Position numbers and translations under genes: made by a program. A stretch of 64,000 nt of DNA from Cymbidium sinense (lineage: Eukaryota > Streptophyta > Magnoliopsida > Asparagales > Orchidaceae), in the NCBI GenBank assembly GCA_021442155.1, contig CM038217.1, forward strand, positions 151,969,834-152,033,833, written 5' to 3'. Below the pieces are notes generated by a model. The model saw only the letters and a program-made list of their open reading frames with translations. It did not search any database and had not been told where the DNA came from. Positions 50,240-62,740 of the stretch are shown here, piece by piece. How positions within the stretch are numbered: position 1 is the stretch's first letter; every line of letters starts with the position of its first letter.

Positions 50240-51560
50240 GTTGGGTTGATTTTGGACTGATCCCAAATAGGTTTGGGTTAGGTTTGATCAACCCCTAATG
50301 GGTCATAGCTTGGTTTCAAGGGATTTGGCCCAATTTGGGTCATATTGGGTCAAATTGACCAATTTGATCAAAATTGGCCAAATTAGCTTGGGTTGTGGGT
50401 TGATTCATGTTCAATTGGCTAATTGAAGATTAATGTGTCCTTTCGTTCAAATCAATTTGGATTTAATTTGGATTTAGGCCAAATTGACCCTTTAGGCCAA
50501 TTTGGGCTTAATGGCTCAATTGGGCTCGATTGATTAAATTGGGTTTCATTATGGCTTTGGTCAAGTTCAATCAATTTGGAACTTGAGCCATTGGTTGCAA
50601 TCAATTTGGGTTAGATCATGATCTGACCCAATTTGGTCATTTAGGCCAATTTGGATCAACTTGGATCAAATGGCCAATTGGGCTTGGTTTGGCTCAATTG
50701 GTGGTCAAGTCATATTTAAATATTGATTTTGGGTTGATTCAAATCATTGGTTTTAATCAATTTGGTGTAGGATGAGTTTTGGTTAGTTTTGGTTCATTTG
50801 GGCTAAGGGTTGACTTGGTCAAATGATTAAGTTGACTTGGTTTGACCCAATTGATTGCAATTGATCATCTTAGGGTGATCAATAATCATGGAAGAAGGTT
50901 TTGGTGAGCTTGGTTTAATCCAATTTGGGTTGGATTGGAAGTTGGCTCAAATGGGTCCTTTAGGTCACTTTGGGTCAAGTGGACCTAAGTGGGTCAATTG
51001 GTTTGGTTTTGATTTGATTCAAGTTTAGTTAAACTTATATATGAGCCTTGGATTGAAGTATAAATTCAACGACAATCAACTTGGATTCCAATAAGTTTTG
51101 GCTCAATTGAAAGTTTTAAGTCAAAAGGGCTAAGTTAGGCTTGACTTGGGTTGGCTTTAATTTGATTTGATGATTGTAGGTTTCATTTATATTTGGATAG
51201 ATAATTGAATGAATGATTGATTCAAGAGAAAATTCATTAGTTTTGACTTGATCTGGATAGAATTTGGCTAAGTCCAAAGAATTAGCTCAGAGGGCTTAGA
51301 TTGGGTTTGGATTTAATTTTTAATATAGTTTTGGTCATTTAAATTTGGATTTCATTTATATTTGTGAGTATAAAAGAAGGAACATTTGAATTAAATCAAT
51401 TGAATTTGTATTGATTTAAAGGGAGTTTTGGCTAATGAAAGTGGTTCATATGGCTTAGGCTTCGGTCTTCGGATTTGAATTTGATTTTAGGTTTCAATCA
51501 TTTGGAGTCAAATTTGGGACATGGATTTTGCATTTGGATTTGAATTTGAGATTTTCATTG
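50240..51560. repeat. TTGACC/GGTCAA-rich degenerate block of copy 3
   Basis: Same word content as copy 1, in the same orientation on the + strand (TTGGGTCA, AATTGACC, GGTTTGAT). No ORFs. Confidence 0.6.
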
Positions 51561-51830
51561 AGATTTGAATCTGGGTTTGATTCAAGAAAGTGTATCTAGA
51601 TTGGGTTTAGGCTATAGGATAGGCGATTTCCTTAAGTCTTAAGAGGCATGACCTAATCCTATGATTAACCCTTATAAGTCTCTAGGCTTAAGTTAAGTGT
51701 TCACCTAATCACAAAAGTGTCTTATGACTATGGAGTTCTGCATGTCTAGAAGAGTCCTAAGTCTAAGTAGAGAAGGTTAAGATCTCACTCCAAAAGTGAG
51801 GTCAACAAGGTGTGGTGTGACAAGGCACAC

Positions 51831-52625
51831 ACATTGACATGAAATGATCAACAACATCCAGAAGATTGCAATAAACAATAGAACTGATCTATATCTTGAC
51901 CCGAAAGGTAGATAGAATCATGATCTTAATGCAATGCAATTATCTTTATGCCAAGGGCATAAGAGAGCAAGAAAGAATCCGTTGGGAATTATGTACATGA
52001 ACCTTTCTCTAGGGAAATAGGTTTGAGCTATCCGTTAGGGATATGAATTTGAGTTTGATTATGAGTATGATTTGTTTGGATGTGTAACCACTAGGGATAA
52101 GAATTAATAATTCAATGGGGATCAAGATCGAATTGATTTTAATTTGTTTTATTTTAATTTATGTAGGGGCATATCTGGATATAAGGATTGGGTATGTGAA
52201 CCTCCACTAGGGAAGCGACTTATCAAATGGGGATAAAAATTTGATTGGATTTCTTTGATTTGTTTGATTATATACCACTAGGAGGTTGGTTTAATTTATT
52301 ATGGCTCCACTAGAAAGAAGGGTTCTAGATTGAGGCATATGGATGTACTCGGTTAAATTTGATTTAGATCTAAGCTCCAGAGGTTAATTTGATTTATGCC
52401 TCATTGGGGAGGGTTTGATATGTTTAATTTGATTCCACGGGAGGTTGGTTTGAATTTATTTCTATGGACCCTTGTCGGTGCGTGTGATGGACTACACTGA
52501 AGGAACAGAGCCTTGGCTTTGTCTTAGATTTATAAGTCCAAAGGGATAGTCTCTACCTTAAGATGGGACCATCGACCTAAGGGTTGCATTTGATTGTGTA
52601 CTAGGAAGAAAGCATAGCAGACTTG
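51831..52625. repeat. Junction segment with retroelement 3'-region repeats
   Basis: CCACTAGGGA-type phrases recur at about 52,089, 52,205, 52,268 and 52,306. The last part, 52,480-52,620, matches 58,868-59,046 in the same orientation: TGGACCC, TGTGATGGAC, a CCAAAGGG(G)ATAGTC phrase, GACCTAAGGGTTGC and GTAGCAGACTT-like words. That places it in the 3' repeat region of a Tat element related to element 2. Module A of copy 4 starts right after it. Confidence 0.55.
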
Positions 52626-55600
52626 TTGACCTCATTTTTATAATGAGTTCTCAACCCCTCCATCTTAGACATAGGACTTCTCTTAGACTTAAAGAGTTCC
52701 TTAGTCTTAAGACACATCTAGTGACTAGGTGGGCACTAAACCTAGCCCTAGAGATACCAATCTACTCCATATGACTAACCAAACCTAAACCTACCATTGA
52801 CCTAATAGTCAAATGGGTCAAATAGGTCAACTTGACCTATTTGACCTAAATGAAGTCATATGAGCCAAATTAAAAACTAATCCAAATTAAATCAAAAAAA
52901 AGCCATCAAAACATTTTAAATGATCATATGAACTTGTCCCAACCCTTGGTTTGACCAAATTTGACCAATTAGTCAACTTGACCCAAGTTGACCCATTTTG
53001 ACCTAAATAAGTCAACATGAGCCAAACCTTATCAAATAAATTCCAAATCTCATGAAACTTGGCCAAACTGGTTTCTCCACATACCCCATATTGATTTGAA
53101 AATTAGCAAAATGATCTACCCTAGGCCACAAATCTTGGCCTAATACATGAAAATTTGGTCATTCTCTTCATATCCACTTGATATACCTTAAGAGAACCTA
53201 ATGAAGAGTGGTGCACCCAACCCAATGGGTTTGGGCCAGCCTAAATGGATGCAAGGCCAAACCCAACCCCATGGGTCAAATTGGGTCATTCCAAATCCTT
53301 CCTCCACCTAATTTGATGCACATGGGAGGTTGACAATCCACTCAAGGCCTCAAAATGACCATGTGAAAAGAGCTAACAACCTAAACAAACTCTCCAATGT
53401 GGTCAATCAAAAAATGGAGGGGTTAGCCATCTGATTGCCATAGGGGGAGATATACTCCCTCTAATTTAATTCAAAATTATCATTCCATCATTTGATTGAA
53501 GCATAGAGAGTGTTAGGAAAGATCAGAGAGCCCTCACAAGCTTTCTAAGAAGGATTGGAAATTTCCTCTTCTCGATTTTCTCCTTTGAAAAATAGGGTAG
53601 CTCTTTTGAATCTTCAACTTTCTCCACACTCAAAATTACTTCAATTTCTCTTGCACACTTTCTCTAAGGATCAATCTGAGTGCACTCATGCATCAATTTG
53701 AGTTCCCACATTAAGGAGAGCCTCAATTGGATCAAAGCTACAAGGGACATCAAGTGGTGTTGGTCCATAGAGCAATCCACTCAACCCCAAGGCCTGAAAA
53801 TTTCATCAAAGCTTCATCTCCACTAAACAAAGCTACCTCATCGATCTCGAGCATGTGGCGAATTTTTTACCTAGCATAGGAGGTGTTTGTGAAAGGAATT
53901 TTCAAGTCATGCAAAAATTCTTGGATGCTTTTAGCTTTAGATGGTGTGGGAACAATCTTGTTCCAATCCTAGCTCAATCGAGCTTGGATCTTCCCCTAGA
54001 TCATGGACTACCTTTGTTGATCCTAGGTAAAGAGCTGGGGAGATCCTGGCCATCCATCCGTGCATTTTGGATGGATGGCTGAGATTATTCCCATGTTTTA
54101 GAATTAACAATCCTTTTATAAACCACAGGATGATCCTTGGCTGTTTGATCTTTGATCAGATCAAAGCCCGTCCCGCCGCCATCCCGCCGCCACACCACCA
54201 TTTGGATGGGACGTTTAAGTGGGAGGTTCACTGTGTGATGCTTGCATGCGACCACCCATGTCACGTTGGAGAGGGATTAGTAGGGAATTTAATTAATGAT
54301 TAATTAATCTCCTGATCTTCTAAAAATCATATAACCCTCAATAAAATTCAAAAAAATATGATATAAAATCCTATGGAAAGATAATTCAACCTAAAATATT
54401 TTAAAAATAATTTCAATGAGTTTTGAATTATGCTTTCCTCTAATTTTGAGTTTTAATGGAAATCTTATTTTGCTAATTACCTCTTAATAAAACCTCTGAT
54501 TAATCTCAAACTTCTTGGATATGTTTTAGGGGATGACTTCTACCTCTCCTAATTTTTTTGGGATTTGTTTAAGGTTTAATTGGGGGAATTGCAAATAAGT
54601 TTTCTAATTACTCCTTAACTTAATTAAAGATAATTAAGGTTTGGATTAGTATTTTAATCTTTCATTAAGGTTGATTAAGGTTAGATCCAGTGAATAGGAG
54701 ACTTAGAGAATAATTTTGGGGTGTTTCCCCTAAAATCCCCTTTCCTTAATCCTCTCTTAATTAAGGGTTAATTCATTAAAATTAATTATAAAAATTCTAA
54801 AAATTTCCATAACTTAATTAATCTACTTTGGGTAGATGCTTAGGTTTTGAATAGCCTAAGTTCAATTAAGAAAATTAAAACCCAATTCATATGTGTGAAG
54901 AGGTGTTTTGAAATTACTTAAGTTAAACCGCTTAGCTTAATTAACCATTAATCATGAGCCAAATTGCATTAGGCTCATTTATTCTTAGGTGCATTGTAAG
55001 TGTAAATTCCTTGTGAGTTTTTATTTCATCTCATTGGCTCATAATTACTTGGTTAACTGTGCTAAGGTGGTATATGTAATGGTTAATTAACTTTATTAAT
55101 TCATACCTTAACCTAATTGGCATATAAAAATGAATTTGATCATCCAAAAATTAAACAAAATATCAAACACATGTGGGAATTGGTTAGGAACAGCAAACTC
55201 AATCCACATTTTCAAAATTAAATCAAACTTAAAACTAAATAAAAATCACATTGAATACACTTTGATCTATTTTAAACTTTCTTATTTCATAAGAATGTCT
55301 TTAGGATTTAATTAAAGTGAATGTGTTTACATTCTTTCATTGTTTTGATTCTTTGCCCAACATGTTAAATTTGTATTTCATGTGGTTTCATGTATCCATA
55401 TTTTTCAAATTAAAATTTAAAAATGAAATTATTTAGTTTACATCAAATTTGCATGTGTTGGCTAAAGTAGAAATATGAGTGACTATTATCACTATTAAAT
55501 TCAAATTATTTTCAAAACATATAAATCAATTATCAAATCTGAATGTGTGCTACTAATATTTTAATTATAAGCTTGCATGTAAAAGAATATAAAGATGTGC

Positions 55601-55844
55601 TTTACATATGTTTCCCTTCTCTTTTATGTTAGTATAATTTTGAATAGGAATTGGTAAGATGTATGGTTCATTTGAAAAGAACATAAAACTTGCCTAATTC
55701 CATATCATATTCATCCCTATGTGATAACTTAAGAAGGATTACCTATACTTGCACACATAAATTGCATAAAAAATGAATCAATTAATACAACTTTTGCATT
55801 CTTTCTTTCCAATTTATTTCTTTTGTCATATGTTTGTATTTAAG

Positions 55845-55935
55845 GAAAGTGGTATATTTGTCTGGACAATCCCGAGATTACGAGGCTTTAAGTATCCCTA
55901 AGTAGGTCTTGTACCTTACACCTATGATTAATAAT
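55845..55935 (+). repeat. Single unit of the variable module in copy 4
   Basis: GTCTGGACAATCCCGAGATT, then GGCTTTAAGTATCCCTAAG, matching the core of the units at 42,711-43,030. Confidence 0.75.
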
Positions 55936-56661
55936 GACACTGCATTCACTTATGCCATTCTTACTTTCATATGTATATGTGAAAAATTGGATAAAAGACC
56001 CTTTTTATTTAATGAAAATCATGCATCTTAAGCTTCCAAATTTATTAAATGAATTACTTAGCATGCATCATAAAGTGGTTAAATATTCTCATTATGTGCT
56101 TAGGATTTATTCATATGCATGTTATACATGTTGGGAAAGAAATGAAGTAATGTGTGCTTTGTGAATTTGGTTCATTTTTAATCTTAAAATGCCTTTCTTT
56201 TGAATAGGTTTGTTTAGAGTTTATCTAAGTTAGATTAATTAAAATACTTAATCAAATCATTCATTAAATAAAAGAATAACTTTAAAATTACTTAGGTTTA
56301 GGAAGGAAGAAGTTCTCTTCTCTTTCTCTCTATTATAATTAATTGTAGGATTCACTTAAACTAAATCAAAACATGAAATAAAAATCAACCCAAAATAATT
56401 AAACAAGTTAAATGAAACCCTCCTCTAAGTTGAACATGTTTTACTCTTAGAAAATTCTAACTTAAAGTCATAGCTAAGCATACCACACAAACCTTCAAAG
56501 CACACACATTAGCCTAAGTCACCACTTCTAGCTTTAGGTTAGGATGGTGCATGGTTTGATTTTATTTTATTTTGTGATATATGTTTTAGACTAGATGTTA
56601 GGGTGTATGCTCGTAGAATGAATGGTAGGGTGATCTTAGTCTAACTACCATTTTTTGCAGG

Positions 56662-56741
56662 GGATTGTGCTTAGGGGGCACTATCATAAATAAAAATATA
56701 AATTCTTTTGCTTGCAGGTGCTTATACCCTAAGCATAATCC
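56662..56741 (+). repeat. Conserved hairpin of copy 4
   Basis: Arms GGATTGTGCTTAGGG (56,662-56,676) and CCCTAAGCATAATCC (56,727-56,741) pair with one mismatch. The loop is 50 bp. Confidence 0.75.
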
Positions 56742-56989
56742 AATAGGCCAGGTGAATTTAGTCACTGATGTGTGGGGTGATAAATCCAATATACATGCTT
56801 GGGATTTGTGTGGTTTATTTTAGCTAATATCTATTTTGCAGGTATTAGTTAGATTTCTACTTTTCCTTTTCATGTAAATTTATGCAATTAGAATTTGGGG
56901 AATGATTGTTATGGGGATTAGGATGAGCATTGATCATAAGATCTTATCTTATGCATCATGTGAAGCCTTGAGCATCCACCTTTTAACCA

Positions 56990-57066
56990 TCCAAAAGAAG
57001 GAACCAAAGAAGAAAGAAGAAAAGAAGAAGAAAGAAGAAAAGAAGAAAGAAGAAGTGAAGCTTGAA
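56990..57066. repeat. AAG-rich purine microsatellite
   Basis: An imperfect run of AAG and AAAG units. It encodes a Lys/Glu string by composition only. Confidence 0.9.
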
Positions 57067-57120
57067 GACCCCCATAACAATGAATTCCTTGCTTAATTGT
57101 AATTTAATTCATTTGTAATC

Positions 57121-57190
57121 GGGTTGTATAAGGGTAGAGCTTGGCTACCCACATTTATTATTTTCAGGTTTGTACGGTGGTGCCCGACCA
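57121..57190 (+). repeat. End module T of copy 4
   Basis: GGGTTGTATAAGGGTAGAGC, TTGGCTACCCA and TGTACGGTGGTGCCCGACC. Confidence 0.8.
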
Positions 57191-57599
57191 CAACAACTTT
57201 TTATTCTTTTTACAATTTGCTTTATAAATTGATTGATGATTTGTTTAGCTTTTTTATTAAGTGGCATCTTTTCCTAGTTTCTTCCTTGCTTTATGTTAGG
57301 CTTGGATGTGGATTAAGCTCTTAGAAAAACAAATCTTTTACCTAACTTAACAACTCAAAACTAAAAATAAAGAACTCATAACCTCACCTAAAGCTTAGGT
57401 TTAAAATCAAGATAAAAGAATTAGAAACCCCTTAGCTGGATGAGTATTTATTTTATAATATCATGCACAACATCTTATTTCACTCTTGTTTAGAGGGCTT
57501 CCACCTTTACCAGAGAAACTTGACTTGACCTTTGAGAACCATGGTGGAAACACACCTCCTCCCTTCTCACTAATTTTGGCCAATAACTTTATTTCTCAT

Positions 57600-58606
57600 G
57601 CATTAGTCATATGAATCTTATTAGCCTGAGTCAAAATAATTGTCCAAAATTAAAAATAAAATGAAATTTGAATTGCATTAGATTTAGGTCATTTGAAGCA
57701 TATCCTTACATGATCTAGTCTCTTTAAAGAGTGAGTTTAAAGACTTAGTCTCTTTCTAAATAAATAACAGCCTAGCTATCTTGCATAAGCATATGACTTG
57801 CCTACATGTATTTAAAATCATAGGAGGAGTTAGTTGGCAACCACCCCCAGGTGGTTGTAAGTCCAAGCAGTCAGGTGGTTTGTCCTATCTCATGGAGCCA
57901 AACCAATTAACCATTATTTTCCTTAGATTTAGGTTGTTCTTTCGGCTCTTGCCAAAGCTCCCTAGATTTAGGTTCTGAGATTTCTTCTCCTCTCTGTGGG
58001 CCATAAGCGTAATCCCTCACTTCAATCTTGTGCTAAGGAATCATAAGTCCTAAATTTCTAATGAAAAATGTAACTCAAACAAACTAAATCAATTTCAAAA
58101 ATGTAAAGCCCAACCATAGGATAATTTAAGATGCTCGTTAGGTTTCCTAGCATTGTGGGAATCTTCTACATATCTTCCTTTAGCTTTGCTAATAACTCCC
58201 TCTTTGATCAATCCCACTTGATCTTAAAAAAAATGAACTAATCGATTGATAGTCCTTTTCCTATTGAAATCTTTGAAGACAACGATCATTTACCTTGTTC
58301 GAGAGTATTCCTAAGGATCTCATCCCTTAGGATGTAATTAACTATGGGGGCTTTCCCTTATAGGAAACTTATTGAACTCGATTTAAAATAAACTCTACTT
58401 TTCTTTTCCATGTAAAGTAGGGGAAGAATCTCTAGTACATATACATACCATCGTCTTGAGGAGTACTTATTGAGGTGATTAGGTCCATTAAAAGGTAGTG
58501 ACTTCCATCTTTCAAGATAGTACACTATTCCTTGATGACGTACCCTATCACCTGAATAAGTACATCTGTGAATCTACGTGGTGTCCTAAAAAAAGATGAA
58601 TTTCTA
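57600..58606 (-). repeat. Module R beside element 2, candidate LTR start
   Basis: On the - strand it begins just left of a polypurine tract with TATAGAAATTCATC, then GGACACCACGTAGATTCACA. It continues collinear with 44,409-45,350, including the phrase for AATAGTGTACTATCTTGAAA and the shared inner phrases to GTTTATTTAGAAAGAGACTA. Confidence 0.75.
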
Positions 58607-58610
58607 TATT

Positions 58611-58632
58611 CTTTCCTTCTCTCTCTCCCCAC
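58611..58632 (-). other. Polypurine tract of element 2
   Basis: On the - strand: TGGGGAGAGAGAGAAGGAAA, then GAA. It lies downstream of element 2 pol and directly before module R, the position of a plus-strand primer at an LTR border. Confidence 0.6.
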
Positions 58633-60870
58633 AGATTTTGAAGGTGACTCTATAGAAATTTTTATTCACCACAAGACTTTCATTTTCCAAAGTAGGGATC
58701 AGCCATTGGGGTGATATGTTGGATGGATAACACATCGAACCCTACCTAAGGCAACTTCTGAGTGAGCACTACTGGGGATCTTACCTCAACCCAAGGTAGT
58801 CTTGATGATTAATTTTATTTATACTAATTTGATTTGAATTGATTTAATTTAATTTGGTGTGTTATGTTATGGACCCTGTTGACGTGTGATGGACCCACTG
58901 AGAAGAAGCTATGTCGGCCTTGACCTATCTCAAATTTACAAGTCCAAAGGGGTAGTCCACCAACCACAAGGTAGGACTATTCGACCTAAGGGTTGCCTTT
59001 CGATGTGCAATGACTGTACTATGAAGAAAGTGTAGCAGACTTACATCTTCCAAAGTAAGGGATCTGTAGGTGATTGATGATGCAATAGATCAATCCCGAC
59101 CTAAGATGACTATTTGAGTGAATGCCATTGGACTCATCGACTCAAGAATTCAAATTAATTAAATTTTATGGATCCCTTTGTGCGATGGATCTACTAAGAT
59201 GGAGCTTATTAGCTAGACCTATCTTAGGTTTACAAATCCAAAGGGATAGTCTACAAGCTTGGTAGAACCAACCAGGGGTGCCTTTCATTTGCATAAAGTT
59301 AGGAAGAAAGTGAGGGGACTCACATCTTCCTAAATAAGGAACCACTAAGATGATCGATCACTTTCGTAATAAATAAATGAATTTGCTGCCCGCTTGGTAA
59401 TGATCGTGTTGGAAAGAATGAGTAATAGACTTATATACTTCGAAGCAAAGATGGCCGTCGAGGTAACTCATTTGTGGCACAATAAGTTGAACCCGACCTA
59501 AGGGTGACTATTGAGAGAGTGCCAAGGGACTTATCTCAACTCAAAGTAGTGGCAATTCTTATAGGAGTTTTCGACACTATCCCAAAAGATAGATGCCTGG
59601 GGCCACTAGGGGCTTGAATTCCTAATCCATAAGTGAAGATATATTTTGCTCATTTTATATTTGCATGGACCATGTTGGTTTGCGATGGACCACACTGAGA
59701 AGGAGTTCATATCAGTCTAGTCCTATCTCAGACTTACTGGACCAAGGGAGAATCACGATCCTAACAAATCTCCAACCATAGGGTAATTACAGGAAAGGGG
59801 ATTATCCAATCCAAAAATAATTGGGGTAGTGTCTAAATGGGGTTGCTAAAGATGTGATCCAAATAGAGTGCACACAGGGGAGGTGCCGCTAGGGGATTTA
59901 TCCAAAATCCAATAAAAGAGAGCCTATAAGTATTTGACTATCAACTCAAGGAGAAAACACGGGGACTCATATTTTCTAAGAGTGGTGTATCCACCAGGTG
60001 GGCCATATGGGATAACCAACCAACCTAAGGTGCCCATCGCAAACAATAAGTATAGAAGAAGCGTTTTACCTCCCTAAAGTGGATCCGATTGATGGGATAG
60101 TCTATCTTCGCCGATGGGGCTATCCGACCTGGGGATCACTACTAAGCGAGGGTTCAGATGGGACCAAACGCTTGAAGTAGCCAGAAGAAAGGAGCCACTG
60201 GGACTTATCTAAACCTCAAATATACTCGAGTAATGCATGCTAGTCAAGATGAAAGTGTGTAGGCTTACATCTATTAAACAAAGTCAACATAGGTAGCTTA
60301 TCTGCTGAGAAGGCCTACCAAACCGACAAGGCTGGTTTGCAATGGTCAAGGGAAGAAAGTGCAGGACTCACATCCAGAAGTGATGGTGACACACTAGCAA
60401 GGCATGTCCCCGACCTAGAGAAACTAATGAGTGAGTGCCATAGGGACCTTATTCCCACATCAAAATAGCTCGAGATAAAAGATATATGTTTATTTGTGTT
60501 GTGAAAAAGGGATTAGGATATCTTGGGTTCTCTTACACCTATCCTAAAAATGTTAAAAGATGGATGAAATACTATCGCAGGGGAAATTATGACTCCACCA
60601 AGAAAGGATGCTGCTTGGGTTCTCTTACATCTAACTTAATTGTACTAGTCAAAATAAGATGCCTCTTGGGTTCTCTTACACCTATCCTAATAGCACTAGA
60701 GGATCATTTTATAGTTTGTGTTTATATTGTGGAGGGATAGGATGCCTCTTGGGTTCTCTTACACCTACCCTAAATACATCGTGGTGGATTCGCAAGCAAA
60801 GATAGTCCTCAGCACGAAAGAGAGAGAATTTCATATGAAAGAAAGTTTTATTGATGATTATTTTCAAACA
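58633..60870 (-). repeat. Tandem-repeat 3' region of element 2
   Basis: Degenerate units of variable length contain a CA(C/T)AT(C/T)TTC(C/T)AAA phrase (about 58,670; 59,044; 59,323; 59,966), a GACCTAAG(G/A) phrase (58,968; 59,098; 59,498) and TGAGTGA(A/G)TGCCAT. TGGACC(C/A)-GTGATGGA(C/T) phrases recur at about 58,870, 59,168 and 59,668. At 60,519-60,775 the phrase CTTGGGTTCTCTTACA occurs four times (60,519, 60,616, 60,664, 60,748). Open runs 60,486-60,909 on the + strand are made of these repeats. No antisense PMD ORF was found here, unlike element 1. Confidence 0.65.
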
Positions 60871-60874
60871 AGGT

Positions 60875-62110
60875 TTATGTATAGTATTTCTTTAAGTAGA
60901 GCCCATTGATTGGAAGCATCGGGCGCTCTCCTTTACAATTTACGAGTTGATAAGATCCTCCTTGGTAGGCCTTCTCTATGGCATAAGGGCCTTCCCAAGT
61001 GGATTCAAACTTGCCTCCCATCTTTCGACGAGCAACAATTGGCCTCCTTATAACTAAAACAAGCTCTCCTACTTGAAAGCTCTAGGACAGACCAACTTGT
61101 TGTGAGCTTGAATCATTTTTTGGCTTATACATAACTCGAGGCTCGTTTGCCCGAGGCATCTCTCCTCCAAACCTTTGAGCTCTTCCAACCGCAACTTGGC
61201 ATTCTCGTGATTTTACCGCCATATATCCTTAGTGATGGGAGTTGAACTTAATGGTAGAATGACTGCACCCATACACTAAGGAGAATGGGGTAGATTGAGT
61301 TGGTTCTAGCAGAGGACCACATGGCTTCAACTAACTACTCATGCCACTCTCGCTTATTTTCATCGAGTGTCTTCTTTAATATTTGGATTAGAGTTTCATT
61401 GAAAGCTTACTAAGCCATTTTATCTCAGGTAGTAGATGGTAAAATATCTCCAATCTATATTATGTCTTCAAGCAAAGCTATTGATTTTAGTGCTCTTGAA
61501 TGAAGTAATATTATCAGATATAATTTGTCGTGGTACCTCGAACCTATATGTGATATGGTTGTTGAAAAACTAGAGTGCATGCTGAGCTGTGACCTCTCTA
61601 AGTGGGATTGCCTTCGCCACTTGGAAAAGTAGTTGGTGGTAGCTAGAATAAACTGGTGACCCTTGGAAGAAGGAGGATCAATCGGACCCACTATGTTGGT
61701 ACCCCAATACTCAAATGTCCATGAGGCCAATATAGGATGTAGAATGTTAGGTGGTTGATGTAGGACCACACTGTGTTCCTAACCCTGGTGGCATCTCTTA
61801 GCTATGTCCATGCAGTCATGATCATTGAAGGCGTATTTCTTCTTATCTTGGCTTTCATCTTCAGACCAGATTGATGTGCTCCGCATAAACCTAAGTGTAC
61901 CTCGGTCATGATCCTACGGGCTTCATGTTTGTCCAGATAACGTAACCGTATATGATCAAAGGACTGCTAGTACAAGGTGTATCATCCACAAGAGCGTAGA
62001 AAATTGCTCTCTACTTCACTTGGTGTGCTAGTGATTTCTCTTGAGGTAGTTTATCTATATTTAAATAATCTATGAATAGTTACCTCCAATATGACTCCTC
62101 ATCCTTTTTG
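60875..62110 (-). pseudogene. pol: Integrase of element 2, first catalytic Asp replaced
   Basis: LFIDYLNIDKLPQEKSLAHQ (62,075) starts the segment. The zinc domain is badly broken (62,000-61,780), with HDCMD and MPPGLGTQC remnants. The core opens YWGTNIVGPIDPPSSKGHQF (61,710-61,650), in which the catalytic Asp of the GTD motif is Asn (codon 61,697-61,695). YFSKW and a stretch to about 61,455 follow. The C-terminal part is recognisable near 61,080-60,900 (FQVGELVLVIRRPIVARRKM), and ends KGERPMLPINGLYLKKYYT with TAA at 60,877-60,875. The end matches that of element 1. Confidence 0.8.
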
Positions 62111-62269
62111 GTAACGGCAACCTCCCCTTCATAAGAGAATCCCTCGATGAGTTCAACATCAACAAGGAATAAGACTTGTCTATTTTGGACGCTTATTGGA
62201 ATTGACTCATCTTCTGGACATGCCAACTCTTTGGAAAGCTTGGATAATGCATCTTCTACTGCATTTTCT

Positions 62270-62740
62270 TAAGGAATCTTGTAAATGATAACCTCTGGGA
62301 TTTAAGCCAACAACTCTATAGTGTACTTGTGGTAATGATGGAGCTTAGGCTTTAGAATTTTGTAGACCTGATTTGGTTGATGACTAATGAGAATCCAAAG
62401 ATGTTGATGCTCGGATGTATAGTGTAATGACTAACCTGCACCAATCGAGCCTCATATTTGGCTTCATTGTTGGTTCATGGATTGGACATATGATATGAGA
62501 ATCTCATCACATCACAGTCCAGAGTTAGGAGAACTATTCCTACCCCTGCCTTCCCTGGGATAATAAATTATGATTCTTCTCCTCTTTGAGAGGAAGATGA
62601 ACCATCAAAGTACATCTCTGAGAAGTGAGCACTAATATCCCCTAAGTTCATGATTTGTTCATGGGAGATCATCACAAGCGAGAATCGAGGAAGTGGATGT
62701 GCTAAGAAATCGCTAGTGTTTGTCCTTTCACCGCAGAGGG
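62270..62740 (-). pseudogene. pol: Archaeal-type RNase H of element 2
   Basis: EMYFDGSSSSQRGEES (62,626-62,581) contains the first catalytic Asp. GKAGVGIVLLTLDCDVMRFS follows, then TNNEAKYEARLVQ (62,476-62,435), where the Glu is kept, in contrast to element 1. Remnants of the second half run through SEHQHLWILISHQPNQ. A stop near 62,300 and indels interrupt it. Confidence 0.7.

Larger units (their letters stand above)
44409..51830 (-). repeat. Large non-coding repeat family, copy 3
   Basis: On the - strand: A (51,812 to 51,620), degenerate block (51,560 to 50,240), GC-richer block (50,200 to 49,190), AT-rich block (48,700 to 46,250), degraded hairpin region (46,140 to 46,030), T (45,780 to 45,715), a linking stretch (45,715 to 45,350) shared with copies 1 and 4, and R (45,350 to 44,409, so R itself lies in the + direction). 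The variable tandem module seen in the other copies was not found. Instead the AT-rich part holds two private tandem duplications. The open run 49,318-49,040 (-) is on the CpG-rich segment and shows no domain. Confidence 0.7.
52626..58606 (+). repeat. Large non-coding repeat family, copy 4
   Basis: Modules in order: A 52,626-52,760, a short degenerate block 52,780-53,060, GC-richer block 53,200-54,300, AT-rich block 54,300-55,800, one tandem unit 55,845-55,935, hairpin 56,662-56,741, T 57,121-57,190, linking stretch 57,190-57,600, R inverted 57,600-58,606. It is the mirror image of copy 3 around about 52,200. Open runs at 53,855-54,303 and 56,902-57,324 lie in this copy; the latter crosses an AAG-rich tract. 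None shows a domain or a counterpart in another copy. Confidence 0.7.

Noticed and set aside
56902..57096. Lys/Glu-rich open run
   Set aside because: It is produced by the AAG-rich tract and is not conserved in other copies.
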